Part shown: positions 1 through 10,078 of the stretch, piece by piece | Layout of the letters: each line of letters opens with the position of its first letter | How positions within the stretch are numbered: position 1 is the first letter of the stretch | Origin: Sparassis latifolia | Lineage: Eukaryota; Basidiomycota; Agaricomycetes; Polyporales; Sparassidaceae | Assembly: GCA_018466975.1 (NCBI GenBank) | Contig: CM031563.1 | Coordinates: 1,240,001-1,304,000, forward strand | Direction of reading: 5' to 3' | Length of the DNA stretch: 64,000 bases | The notes under the pieces: generated by a model | What the model was told of the DNA's origin: nothing | The model's database searches: none | Seen by the model: only the letters and a program-made list of their open reading frames with translations | Made by a program: the position numbers and the translations under genes

Positions 1-2145
1 TCGAACCCCGACCTTTCGTATGACGACTGGAGTAGTTTGCGCGCGGCATCTGACGGCGGCGAGGCGGACGGGAGCACGATACGCTCGCGTGCCAAGAGGA
101 GCGACAGCATCGCTAGCTGGAACAGTATCCACCATGATAGCGCTTTAGCTGTCTCTCCTGTCTCAGGGAACTCGTCTGGACAGCTCGTCTCGCCCGCAGA
201 CACGGGAAGTCAGCCTTCTGCAAATGAGAGCGTAGTTTCCGTAGCGCTGTCGAGGCAGGAGTCCAAAGCTCAGGAGCCGGCTGCTGCTGCTGCTACCACC
301 GTGGTGCATGATCGCAATTGGGAGATAGAGCTAGAGAATCTACTCAAGGTCAGAGCGCTGAGGAACCGTTCAGGCAATTGTTAATATTGATGTATTTATT
401 CTATAGGAAATGTACACCGCGGTCAAGAACCAGCAGATCCTGCAGCCCGTTGGCAGCACGCTGCTGGCGCGGTCGTCGACCTCCTCGTTGAGCCCGCATG
501 GTGTGATCACGCGGAATCGGAGCCTGCGGACTACTCAGCCAGACCGGCTCGCGAACTTAAAACGTGGCAGCATCCGCGGTCTCCAATCTATTCTTGGTGC
601 ACAGGCAGGGATATCTCCTTACAGCAGCAATAGCAGCATCGACGGCCGTGCAAGCCCAGCTCCTAGTTTTGCCACGTCAAACGATGTGAGTGAACGGAAC
701 GGCGGAAGCTCGTTACTATGTATTAATCGCACCGTCGCAGGGCATCGGCTCGACTGTATCATTCCTGACCCCCGCTATGGGCTTCGCGTCCAACCTCTCG
801 CACACCATCATCCGTGAAGACAAGGAGGACGACAGCCACAGCATGCGCAGCGCCCGCTCGAATTCGACGGACATCAGCATCACCGACGAGGAGCTCGCGC
901 TGCTCGGCCCGCCGTGGGCGAAGGAGGGCATGCTCTGCCGCAAGCAATACTGGGACTCGACGGGGAAGCGCGCCAAGTCCAAGGCGTGGCTTGACGTCTT
1001 CGTTGTCATCCAGAAGGGCGAGCTGAGTATGTTCACCTTTGGTGACCACGGCGGCGGCGGCACCGGCGTCGTCGGCGGTGGCAATTGGTTGGTGCGTGTA
1101 TTGCGTACGTTCAAGCGGGTCCGTCGCGCTTAATGGGAGTTTTAGGAAAATGCCGAGCCCGTCGGGAACGTGCTGCTCGCCCACTCGCTCGCGCATGCCC
1201 TGCCACCTCCGGGGTACAACAGGCAGCGCCCGCATTGCATGGTGCTGACGCTGGCCAGTGGGGGCGTGTATTTTTTCCAAGCGGGCACCGATGAGCTCGT
1301 TAATGAGTGGGTATCGACGTGCAACTACTGGGCGGCGAGGCAGAGCAAGGAGCCGCTCGCCGGGGGCGTGTCTAACATGGAGTATGGATGGAACCGCGTG
1401 ATGGACCCGCTCACGCGGATGCGCTCCATCTCCGAGGACAACTTCTCCGTGCGGGAGCAGGAGAACTCGGACGGGGTGAGCGTGCGCAGCGGGCGGAGCC
1501 GGTTCAAGGACCTCGCTGCGACGGTGCGGGCGGACAAGTCGCCATGGGCGGACAGAACGTTCATCAACGACTGGAACCCGCCTTTACCGCCGACGGTGCC
1601 GAGTAACCACGACGAGGAGACGCAGATGGAGGCGCTGCAGAAGCACGTGGCATCGCTGAAGGAGCACCTGAAGGACCACAACGAGCTGCGGGGGCCCATG
1701 ACCAATTTGGTGAGTTCCATAGATCATTCAAAAATTTCAAAACTTCTCGCGTGTGCGAGGCTTTGTTTGACTGATGCGACCCCCGAACGTTATACAGTAC
1801 CAGCCGCGCTCTTCCAATGCGGCGAAGGCGTTGTCGAACTGGGAGAAGCGGTCGCAGTACCTGCTCACGGAGATTGTCAAATACGAGTCGTACATCGACT
1901 CGCTGCAAGCTGCGATGACGCTACGGCTGAAAAGGCGTGGGGAGAAGGCGCTGGAGAGGGCGCTGGTGGTGTCGAGCCCGACGGAGGACGAGACCGTGGA
2001 GGGCGCTGCGAAGGGCCGGTGGAAGGGGCACCCAGAGGAGGAGACGATTGCGGAAGACGAGGAGCCTCCTGCGAGTGCTGGACTGCAGCCGTCGCCGGGA
2101 CATAGGCACCGACGTGAGCTCGCTGAAGTGGGGGTTGGTGAGTAG
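1..2145 (+). CDS. EFA6/PSD-like Arf guanine-nucleotide exchange factor, C-terminal part
   Basis: The reading frame is open at the left edge, so the Sec7 catalytic domain expected upstream lies outside the window. Visible exons are about 1-348, 405-684, 740-1090, 1147-1709 and 1798-2145. A PH domain of the type that follows Sec7 in EFA6/PSD proteins runs from KEGMLCRKQYWD (about 920) through GVYFFQAGTDELVNEWVSTC (about 1265-1325), ending in the typical NYWAAR helix. After it comes a predicted helical, charged segment (QMEALQKHVASLKEHLKDHN, then NWEKRSQYLLTEIVKYESYI) that fits the C-terminal coiled coil of this family. Known role of the family: loading GTP on Arf6-type GTPases at the plasma membrane, with the PH domain binding phosphoinositides. 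The region before the PH domain is Ser-rich and low complexity. Family call is firm; the exact Arf partner is inferred. Confidence 0.75.
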
Positions 2146-2997
2146 CGCGCACGCACTCGCAGTTGACGGATTGTATACTGGGGTGGGATACTTACTCTTA
2201 CGAGATTGTCAAGGTGTAATAAATGAATGCTTCTGTATCTACGGTTCATCTGCTGCTATACGAAAATCAGAAATCATCTCAACTATTATACACATGTAGC
2301 AGGATAGCATGGAAAGAAGCTTGGGCTTGGACTTCAGTCAAATGTTAACGTGGCAGGAAAAAGTGTTTTCGGCATAACACAACCCAGGATTATGAGGCCG
2401 TCAACACACGTTACGTCTCCGCTGGTGTACGCAGGAAACGCGCCGTCGTTCTCTCTGGACGCAGGTATGTAAGTGCCAATCTGAAAATCGGTATTAAGGC
2501 AGGTCTCCCCAGGCAGAGCCTGGACACTCTGCTTCAACGTTAACGTGCCTCGGGATATAGCCCCGCTCGAGATTCACGCAAATCCCTCTCCGCAAGAGAT
2601 ATACAAGTGACTTACACTGGTTCACAAGGGCGTAATGCATGTCATTTTGGCTCGAGCTGTATTGTTTCCTAGTATGCTATAGGCTACGTATTGTTCAGGG
2701 TCGTCGAGGTCAATTTCACCCGGCGCGTGGTTCTCACCAATTCATTGTCTTCTAGGCAAGATAACTGCACATGCAGATGTTGGGACCTGGTGTGCGACGG
2801 AGAGATGGAGATGGAGACGAGACGCGTCAGAGAATCATTTCAAGGATTGGCCGGTTCCAGGGGTCCGCGATGGGTGTTGTACTCGAGGATCAAAAAGAAT
2901 TGAGAACTGTTCGCACCTCACCTCCTCCCTCCGTCTCTCTGGGCACCTTTTAGAGCCTCACTTTCTCTCTTTTTTGACGAATCGTTCCACGAGTACC
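2146..2997. other. Intergenic region, 852 bp
   Basis: It lies between the Arf-GEF stop and the thaumatin-like start. Only short open frames without family resemblance or splice support occur. A pyrimidine-rich stretch (about 2925-2975) just before the downstream ATG looks like a fungal core promoter/5' leader. I see no RNA gene or repeat. Confidence 0.5.
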
Positions 2998-5223
2998 ATG
3001 TCTCCCACCTTCGCTTTGGCTGCCGTCGCCTCCCTTCTTTTCGCGACCGTCAGCGTCCATGCCGAATCCCACACCGTCACCTTTGTCAATCAGTATGTGT
3101 TCTCCTACCATCGCCATTTTTCTTCCTTGCTCATCGTTGTGTCGCAGATGCGGCAAGGGAACCGTGAGGCCCTTCTGTCGGTTTCAAATAAAACAGTCCT
3201 TTTCTGACTTCTTGACACTTTTCAGCCTACCCTCATTGTAGGCGGTCAGGTCGTGTCTACCGGACAGCCCTACACAAGCAACGGTCCTCTCGATAGCGCA
3301 ATTGCGTACGCTTGTCTTCTCCCTCTTCCTGCCTCACGCGTCTAACCTACCCGTCTCAGATACCTCCAGACTGGTACGCAGACTTTGACGCCTCGCCTAC
3401 GTGTCTACGTCCTTAGCTTTTTTTCCTTTCAGGTGACTGTGGTTATAACGGCGAGCAATGTACCCTCCTGGAAATGACTCTCGGAAACCCCACCGTCCCT
3501 GGTGGTGGTTCATCCACCGATATTAGTCTCATCTCTCCGTTAGTTATCATACCCCGTCTTTTAACGCGGTTACTAAATTTCGCGTTGTCTCCCCAGTCAC
3601 ACATTCAACGTCGAGGCGTCCTTCAGGTACCGCTTTTCGTTCGCGCCGCCTGGGCTGTGTCACTCACCTAGTTGTTTTTAGCTACTACGATGGCTGTGAT
3701 AACACTGGTGCCGACTGTACGTACCCACTTGCATATTAATTTGCCGTCTGCTTACCGTCGTTATACAAATTTCAGGTGCATATCAAGGTTGCCCCATGGC
3801 GTTTTACCAGTCCAACGACAACCAGGTCCAGGTTGCCTGCCAGACTGACAACGTGGGCGCTCCTCGCCATTCTTTTGTTGTGCACGTTTTGACGTTCCTT
3901 CACCAGGCCAACTTGCTGATCGCATTTTGTGCGGATGCTAGAACGTTGACGCCGCCCGGTTCCAGCGCTACTCCTCCGAGCTCTAGTGCTGCTGTTTCTC
4001 CGAGCTCTAGTGCCGCTGCTCCTCCGAGCTCCAGTGCAGAGCCATCCTCAACCCCGAGTGAGCCTCCTAGCTCCAGCGTTGTTCCTTCTGCTTCAACTGC
4101 TGCTCCTCCCAGCGTCGTCTTCAGCGCCGTCCCCGTCTCCGACCCAGTCCCGAGTTCCTCAGTGCTCTCTTCAGCGCCAGCAGCGTCGAGCTTGGCTGCG
4201 AGCTCGCTCCCTTCTGTGAGTCCGAGTGCGAGCGCTTCTGCCAGGACATGCCGCGCACGTCCGACGAGCTCAAACGTTGTTCCCACCAGCAGCGCTGCCA
4301 CCGGCCCTAGTGCCAGTGCTCCCGTCGTCTCTTCTGCCACCCCACCTGCGATTCCGAGCTCTTCTGCGAGTCCGAGTGACCCCAGCAGCGCTGTCGCGCC
4401 GCCTTCTTCCGCTGCTCCCTCTTCCAGTGCGGTCCCGTCTTCCGGTGCCATTCCCTCGTCCAGCGCGGTCCCGTCTTCCAGTGACGTGCCGTCTTCAAGC
4501 GCGGTCCCGTCTTCCAGTGATGTGCCGTCTTCAAGCGCGGTCTCCGCCCCCAGTGGCGTGTCCTCTTCAATTGCGGTCCCTTCTTCAAGCGCAGATCCCT
4601 CCTGCAGTGATGACCCATCTTCCAGTGACGTTCCTTCCTCGAGCGCGGTTCCGACCTCCAGTGGCGTGTTCTCTTCAGTTGCGGTCCCCACTTCAAGCGC
4701 AGACCCCTCCTGCGGTGACGACCCATCTTCCAGTGACGTTCCTTCCTCGAGCGCGGTTCCGTCCTCCAGTGAAGTCCCCTCGAGTGCGGCTCCTTCCAGC
4801 GCGGCTCCTTTCAGTGCGGCTCCCTCTAGCGTGGTCCCTTCTCCCAGTGACGTCCCGTCTTCAAGCGCGGTTCCCTCCTCGAGCGCTGTCCCTTCTTCGA
4901 GTGATATCCCATCCTCGGGTGTGGCTCCCTCGTCCAGTGATGTCCCGTCCTCGAGCGCGGCTCCCTCGTCCAGTGATGTCCCGTCCTCGAGCGCAGCTCC
5001 GTCATCCAGCGTAGCTCCCTCCTCCAGCGTGGTTCCTTCTTCCAGCGTCGCTTCCAGTGCTCCCACACCGAGCGCGTCCTCTTGCCCTGCCAACAAGCGC
5101 CGCTCTACCCGCGCTCAGCGCCGCAGCGCGTCGCCTTTCCCGGAAGAGATGGGCGCCGTCTACTCTTCGCAACCCCGCCGCCACGCTCGCGCTGCGCACA
5201 ACCGCTTTGCGTCCTCGCACTGA
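2998..5223 (+). CDS. Secreted thaumatin-like protein with a Ser/Ala/Pro-rich C-terminal tail
   Basis: Nine exons are read: 2998-3092, 3148-3163, 3226-3305, 3360-3373, 3433-3538, 3597-3626, 3682-3716, 3776-3852 and 3907-5223. The start gives a clear signal peptide (MSPTFALAAVASLLFATVSVHA). The mature start HTVTFVNQCGKGTPTLIVGG, then YLQTGDCGYNGEQCTLLE, SSTDISLISPHTFNV, YYDGCDNTGADCAYQGCPM and VQVACQTDNANLLIAFCAD match the small Cys-rich thaumatin-like proteins common in Agaricomycetes. The last exon adds about 420 residues of imperfect repeats such as PSSSAVPSSSDVPSSSA, rich in likely O-glycosylation sites, and ends in a basic, non-hydrophobic segment (NKRRSTRAQRRS), so no GPI-anchor signal is seen. 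A cell-wall or extracellular role is inferred. The intron at 3853-3906 is 54 nt without a stop, so retention would keep the frame. Confidence 0.8.
3960..5090 (+). repeat. Degenerate tandem repeat coding for Pro-Ser-Ser-Ser-Ala/Asp-Val units
   Basis: Imperfect repeats of roughly 18 and 36 nt (for example CCGTCTTCCAGTGACGTG and CCGTCTTCAAGCGCGGTC) make up most of the last exon of the thaumatin-like gene. The periodicity keeps all frames, and the opposite strand, free of stops over long stretches; this explains the long antisense frame here. Such arrays are prone to length change by slippage. Confidence 0.8.
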
Positions 5224-5809
5224 GCTGTCGCGTGCCATCGTTCCATTACTTTTGCTTTCGGTCCTTCGTCTTCCGTTATAATCTATTTATGACATGGCTA
5301 CACGGGAATGGTCGTGAGGGCCTCGCACGCGAGGCTTACTGCCCGTCTGCGCGCTGGTGACGCGCAATCTCCATCTCTCTCACTCTTCGTGTGCTGGCGC
5401 CTCGACGCCCTGGTTGGGAGCAGTACCACTAGCTGTGTTGTTTCTGGCGTCGTGCTACTTCTTGCATAGCTGGTCCTGTGGTTTCATTTGTTTATCTCGC
5501 GTAGTTACCGTCGTTGCTGTTGCTGCTGTCGTTTCCAATCTCGTTATCGTCACCTAGACTCGACATATCTTGTCCATGTAGCGTCATCCTCGTACACGTT
5601 TGTTTTAACAACTGATCGCAAGTCGTTCAGTGTTCATTACCGTTCGGACTCGTGCGGTGTCTGATCGTCATATGCTGTTACGCAGTGGGTTGCAGAGATG
5701 GTGATGCTCAACTCTATGTAACACCAGTTTGTACAAACATATCGTTGGCTACATACATATGTACATGAAGTTGCCCGGCACGCAACACGTTCCGGGGCAG
5801 CAGAATCGC
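5224..5809. other. Intergenic region between convergent genes
   Basis: 586 bp that should hold the 3' ends of the thaumatin-like gene (+) and YSH1 (-). It is T-rich with no supported coding frame. No repeat or RNA gene was recognised. Confidence 0.5.
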
Positions 5810-8800
5810 TCAGTCGTGCACCTGCAAGATGGCGTCGTCGTCCGACCCCGAATCGCTCTCCTCGTCTCCGCCCTCATGTCCCGGCCTATCTCCGTCCTGA
5901 AGGTGCTGTTCACCGTCTTGATTCCCAGGATGCCCTTCGGCCTGCGCGCTCACGCCCTCCGGGGTCCCAGTGCCCTCGGCGTTCTCCGCCTTCCGAAGTG
6001 CCTCAGCAGCGTGCTCCTGCACCTCCGTGGCGATGGCAACGGGCCTGCTTTCTTCCAACGGGGCGGCAGCTGCGGGACCGGATTCGAATATGGGTTCGGA
6101 TTGGCGATCGGAGCCGGGCACCGCGGGCGACGCGCTGTGCGTCTGCTTCACTGCCTCCGCCGCCGCGGCCTCCTCGCTGAGGAGAGGCACGCCCGACGTG
6201 AACGCCTCGCTGAGCGACGCGATGGTCGACACGGCCATATCAAGCACCGACTCTACGCGCTTGCGAAGCGCGTCGTTTGCGCTCGTCACCGTCTGTACAT
6301 GCATTTATAATCGGTTGGTAATGTGAGCACGGATACGACTAGGAAAGAGCGCGAGGCGTACCATGGATACAAGGTTGATAATCGCGTCGGCCTCGTCAAG
6401 CCGCACGAGGAGCGACGGTTCGTGGCTGTCCTCGCCCTGCTCGGGCTCGTCCGTCTCCTCCGGCATGTGCAGCTCGACCTCGCCAAAGTGAGCCTCGAGG
6501 AACATCGCGAGGCGCTGGATGCGCGTCACCGCCGCGCCATCGTCCTCGACGTCCGCATGCGGGTGCGGGTGCTCTGGCGCGTGCGCGTGGGTATGGGGGT
6601 GCGTTGTCACTGGGAGAGACGGGTGTCAGCATTCGAAGAACGAAGGGAGATAGGATGTACGTTTTACGGAGGCGGGGCTCTGGTCGATCCCTGTGATGAG
6701 CGCGAGCGTCGCATCGGCGATCATGTCGTTGCTCGCGCTCGAATCCCATTCTAACAAGAGCTCGTGCTCCTGCGTCTGCTTCACGTCAACCGCACCCATG
6801 ACCTGCGCACTCTGTCAGTCACAAAAGACAACAGAGTCCAACGCGCAGGGCGGCATACGCACCCGGATGGTAGGCACGCCATCTTTATCAAACCCTTCCT
6901 CGACCTTGCCGAACATGCCCTCCAGATGCCACCGCACAAGGTCCCAGCCGACGCCGAGCACCATTCTCTGGCGCTGCGTGACCACACAGGTCGTCAGGCC
7001 CGCAAAGTCGCGAAGGTCCCGCGGGTCCAGGAGCGTGTACGAGTAGTCCTTCGAGACGAGCAGACCCGAGAGAATATCGTTCGCCTGTGGCGGCTTCGCT
7101 GCGAGGGCGCCGATCGCCTGCACGCGTGTGTGAATGAAACAAAACAGTCAGAGGGGACCGGAAGATATACGCACCTTTGCGACGCGCTCACCACGGAAGG
7201 TGAGCTCAAGCGTCTCGAGGTTCCGGGGTGTGTGGATCTTCACGTCTTCGTCGCGGCTCTTGTACCTGTTTTGCATGGCCGCTCGCAGACGGCCCATCGC
7301 GGTCTGCTCGCCATGTACTAAGACCTGTATGCATAGGGAAGAGCGTTTAGTCTTCAGTATATACATACAGGAGATTGACTCACGATGTGCTGAGCCTTCA
7401 CCATCTCGATGAATTCCGAGTTCTGCGAGTAGTCGACATGGGCACTGAAGGAGACTTCGTCGACAGAGAGCTTGCGGGGGATCGTCGCACCCTTGAGGGA
7501 GATAATCTCCTCCGGTTCGCTTTGTATGTCCTAAGCACGTAGGAGAGTGGTGAACATGATGCTCGCTCAAGGGGATAATCACACGGCCGATATGGGTGGT
7601 GGAAAATGTCCATTGTTTCGCATCAGATACATACAAAACGACGCTCCGTACAGGCCCGCCGCCGCGCATCGGCCGTGAAGAGCAGTCACTCACCCGCGCC
7701 AAAGTACCCTCGATCGAATAACCTGTAATGATGACGCCGTTCCGCGAATCCGGTGCCCACAGCTCCAGCAGCTCTCGGCTAGGGCCTACCGTCATGAAGC
7801 CAGGACTTGCCAGGACGACGCATGGGGGTCCTTCAGCAATTTTGCGCTCCCAACCGCGAGTCTGAGGGACGTTCGAGATATGCCTGCAGAACAGAATTTA
7901 ACGAAGGCCCGGAATATGGGTAACAGACGCACTTGAAGACGAATGGATTGTCTCGCTTAGCGAATCTTGAGCGCACATTGGCATTCATCGTATGGATGTA
8001 TGTTTGGTACACCGCCATTGATTTCCGAGCGAGACTGGAAGCGTAGTAGACAGGGACGTTTTGAAGATCCGGGTGCTTCTTCCAGTACTCGTCCAAAATC
8101 AGGAGTAGTTCCTGTGCACGCCCAAGAGCAAATGTAGGTAGAAGTACATGACCGCCTCGTCGTATGATCGAGTGAACGAGGTTGGTAAACCTCAGCTCCT
8201 TCTCTTCTCTGCCTTCGAGCGTCTGCACACCGTATGTGCTCTCCACAATGAGCACGTCAGGCCGAATGGGCGGCACTTCAGCCTTAACCAGATGACGATC
8301 TTCTTCGCGAGAGTAGTCGCCAGTATATAGAATCTTGAGGCCCGCTATGTCAATGAGGAACATACAAGCGCCTAGGACATGGCCTGCATGGTATGGGGTG
8401 AACGTGACGCCAGGACAAGGAGTAATAACTTGATGGGCGGACACAGGAATGATGGAAGATAAGGACATTGATAGGTCAAGTGGTGAGAACAAAGCATCAG
8501 ATGTCGACGAGCTGGGAGATCTGCGTCAGTGAACGAGCGAAATATGGCAGGATCTAGACAGACCTCATCCGTACGAAGTCTTGCATCATGAATTTGTGCA
8601 GCGCCTTGGTGGGGTGTGTCATGTATACTTTACCCTTTCCATCTCGAAAGTTTGTCTAGCGATAATTGTGAGCATTAGTGCTCGCACCAGACCAGAGATA
8701 CCTACCTTCTCCGTGATGTACGTGAGCGCCGCTGCATGGTCGAGATGAAAACTAGAATCTCCGGATTATGCACGAGAGTATGGGATATAATGCTACAACT

Positions 8801-9000
8801 CACTGTGTAATCAGCAAGACATCCACTGTACTCCAGTCCAGCTCATCTACGAAGGGCAAGGATGCGATACCACTGTATGCCGGGTGGACGCCCGCATCAC
8901 ATACGATCGTTCTGCCACGGTATTGAATGACACAGCATGAGCGACCGACTTCCTGACCTGCCCCGAGGAGCGTTATTCTCAATGTCGGAACATCAGCCAT
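5810..9000 (-). CDS. YSH1: Ysh1/CPSF73 pre-mRNA 3'-end endonuclease
   Basis: The gene is read in eleven exons (9000-8804, 8751-8706, 8655-8564, 8520-7933, 7883-7694, 7530-7384, 7324-7175, 7117-6863, 6802-6661, 6609-6362, 6292-5810), giving 845 residues. The product is the endonuclease of the cleavage and polyadenylation factor. Metallo-beta-lactamase motifs are intact: the metal-binding signature ITHFHLDHAA is rebuilt across the first splice, then YHAGHVLGACMF and YTGDYSREEDRH. The beta-CASP domain follows (VLIVESTYG, LLPTFALGRAQELL, MAVYQTYIHTMN), then SFSAHVDYSQNSEFIE, in which His is a metal ligand, and HIVLVHGE. The C-terminal CPSF73 domain includes VVTQRQRM and DGVPTIRV. Oddities are a His-rich insert (THPHTHAHAPEHPHPHAD, near 6600) and a long acidic, Ala-rich tail. 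The donor of the ninth exon at 6660 is needed to keep frame. Confidence 0.93.
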
Positions 9001-9109
9001 TCAGGAGAATGAATTTGAGGTGAGGGTTGAGAGGAGGTCGTCGACGAGAGCGCGCCGCGGCCAACGCGGCATGTGATCCCGAAAAACATCTTCTTAAACG
9101 CGAACGGCG
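9001..9109. promoter_or_regulatory. Short divergent promoter, YSH1 / 91-residue gene
   Basis: Only 109 bp separate the two start codons, so both genes must share regulatory DNA, or one promoter lies in the other's 5' transcribed region. The stretch is GC-rich around 9035-9070 (CGACGAGAGCGCGCCGCGG) with no TATA box. Confidence 0.55.
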
Positions 9110-9434
9110 ATGACCAAGAGCTCTGCCAGCCATAGTCGTACAAAATCTTCAAGCACAGCCAAGCACTCACGACAAGCCGCAGCCAAACATGCAGCCGGCA
9201 AACGGGCGAAAACGCGAGGGCGAGTTCACAAATCTCGCCTTGCAGAAGTCACTGCCGAGCTCGACGGGCAAGTTACGCAAGTGCACGACCTCTACACTGT
9301 ACGTGTACTCAGACATGGGATTGACCCCGATGTTTCTCATCTATCAGGACATTCAGGTGAAACCATCCGGTTTGCCCTCACCCCTACCTGACGATTCCGT
9401 GCAAGTGTTAGCGGAAGTCATGAGAGGCTTATGA
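9110..9434 (+). CDS. Small basic protein of unknown function, 91 residues
   Basis: Two exons (9110-9298 and 9348-9434) joined by a 49-nt intron (GTACGT...TATCAG) give an open frame to TGA at 9432. The N-terminal 43 residues are very basic and Ser/Ala/Lys-rich (AKHAAGKRAKTRGRVHKS). A short heptad-like helix (LAEVTAELDGQVTQVHDLYT) follows, then a Pro-rich bridge and a final helix (DDSVQVLAEVMRGL). I do not recognise the family; the shape recalls small coiled-coil subunits of larger complexes, but that is only a resemblance. The good splice signals and the divergent position next to YSH1 support a real gene. Confidence 0.5.
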
Positions 9435-10078
9435 AAATCGTCTTCGCGATGCTCTGATACTGCGTCGGAGAGTAGCCGTACTTGTGAGCCACTTATCACC
9501 TTCCATCGATTCGATCTGCAGGCTGACTCTCGAATCTTCGTGCATACAGTGGTCGTGAATACAGCGACTGACGGTGGACCGTGCACTCGCTGTGCACGAT
9601 TAAGTTCACTCAACCCGGGGAAAGCTTGCCTGAATAGTGGGATCGAGAAGCCATCGACGGACATGAGATACAGCCTGCTCATTGCCCCATTTCATTCAGC
9701 TAAGGGTCTGAAACTGCACGTTTCTCACCCTTCTCACCCATCTCACAACATGGTGTACCCAAACTAGTGCAACACGAACATAACCTATGATAATCATTCT
9801 GGCATATGCACTACGTACAACACACAAGTACAGGATCCAGCACCGGGGCGAAGTGGGAGTCTAGAACTAGTGCTACTACCTATATGTGATATGCTTTACA
9901 CCAGCCAGAAAGAACGAAAAAAGCGAGGAGCTAGGATTGTCGTCAAAACAAAAACAAGTACAGCAGACGAAGTAATAAAAACAGAGGAATGAAGAAAGTG
10001 AAATAAACAGGAAAAAGGCATTCTCATCGTCCCTGGGTAATACAAGTGCGTCAGTAAATCGTCAGTCAATTCGTTTCG
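9435..10078. other. Intergenic region between convergent genes, 644 bp
   Basis: AT-rich toward 9900-10020 with oligo-A runs, as expected downstream of genes. Open frames of 75-109 residues exist on both strands but have no splice support or recognisable motif. Confidence 0.45.

Noticed and set aside
4226..5014. 262-codon Pro/Leu/Arg-rich plus-strand frame
   Set aside because: A shifted reading of the same Ser/Ala/Pro repeat exon; no independent start or splice support.
3900..5096. 398-codon antisense open frame made of Glu/Gly/Ala/Thr/Leu repeats
   Set aside because: It mirrors the Ser/Ala/Pro repeat of the thaumatin-like gene; the repeat period keeps all frames open. No start context, splice signals or family motif.
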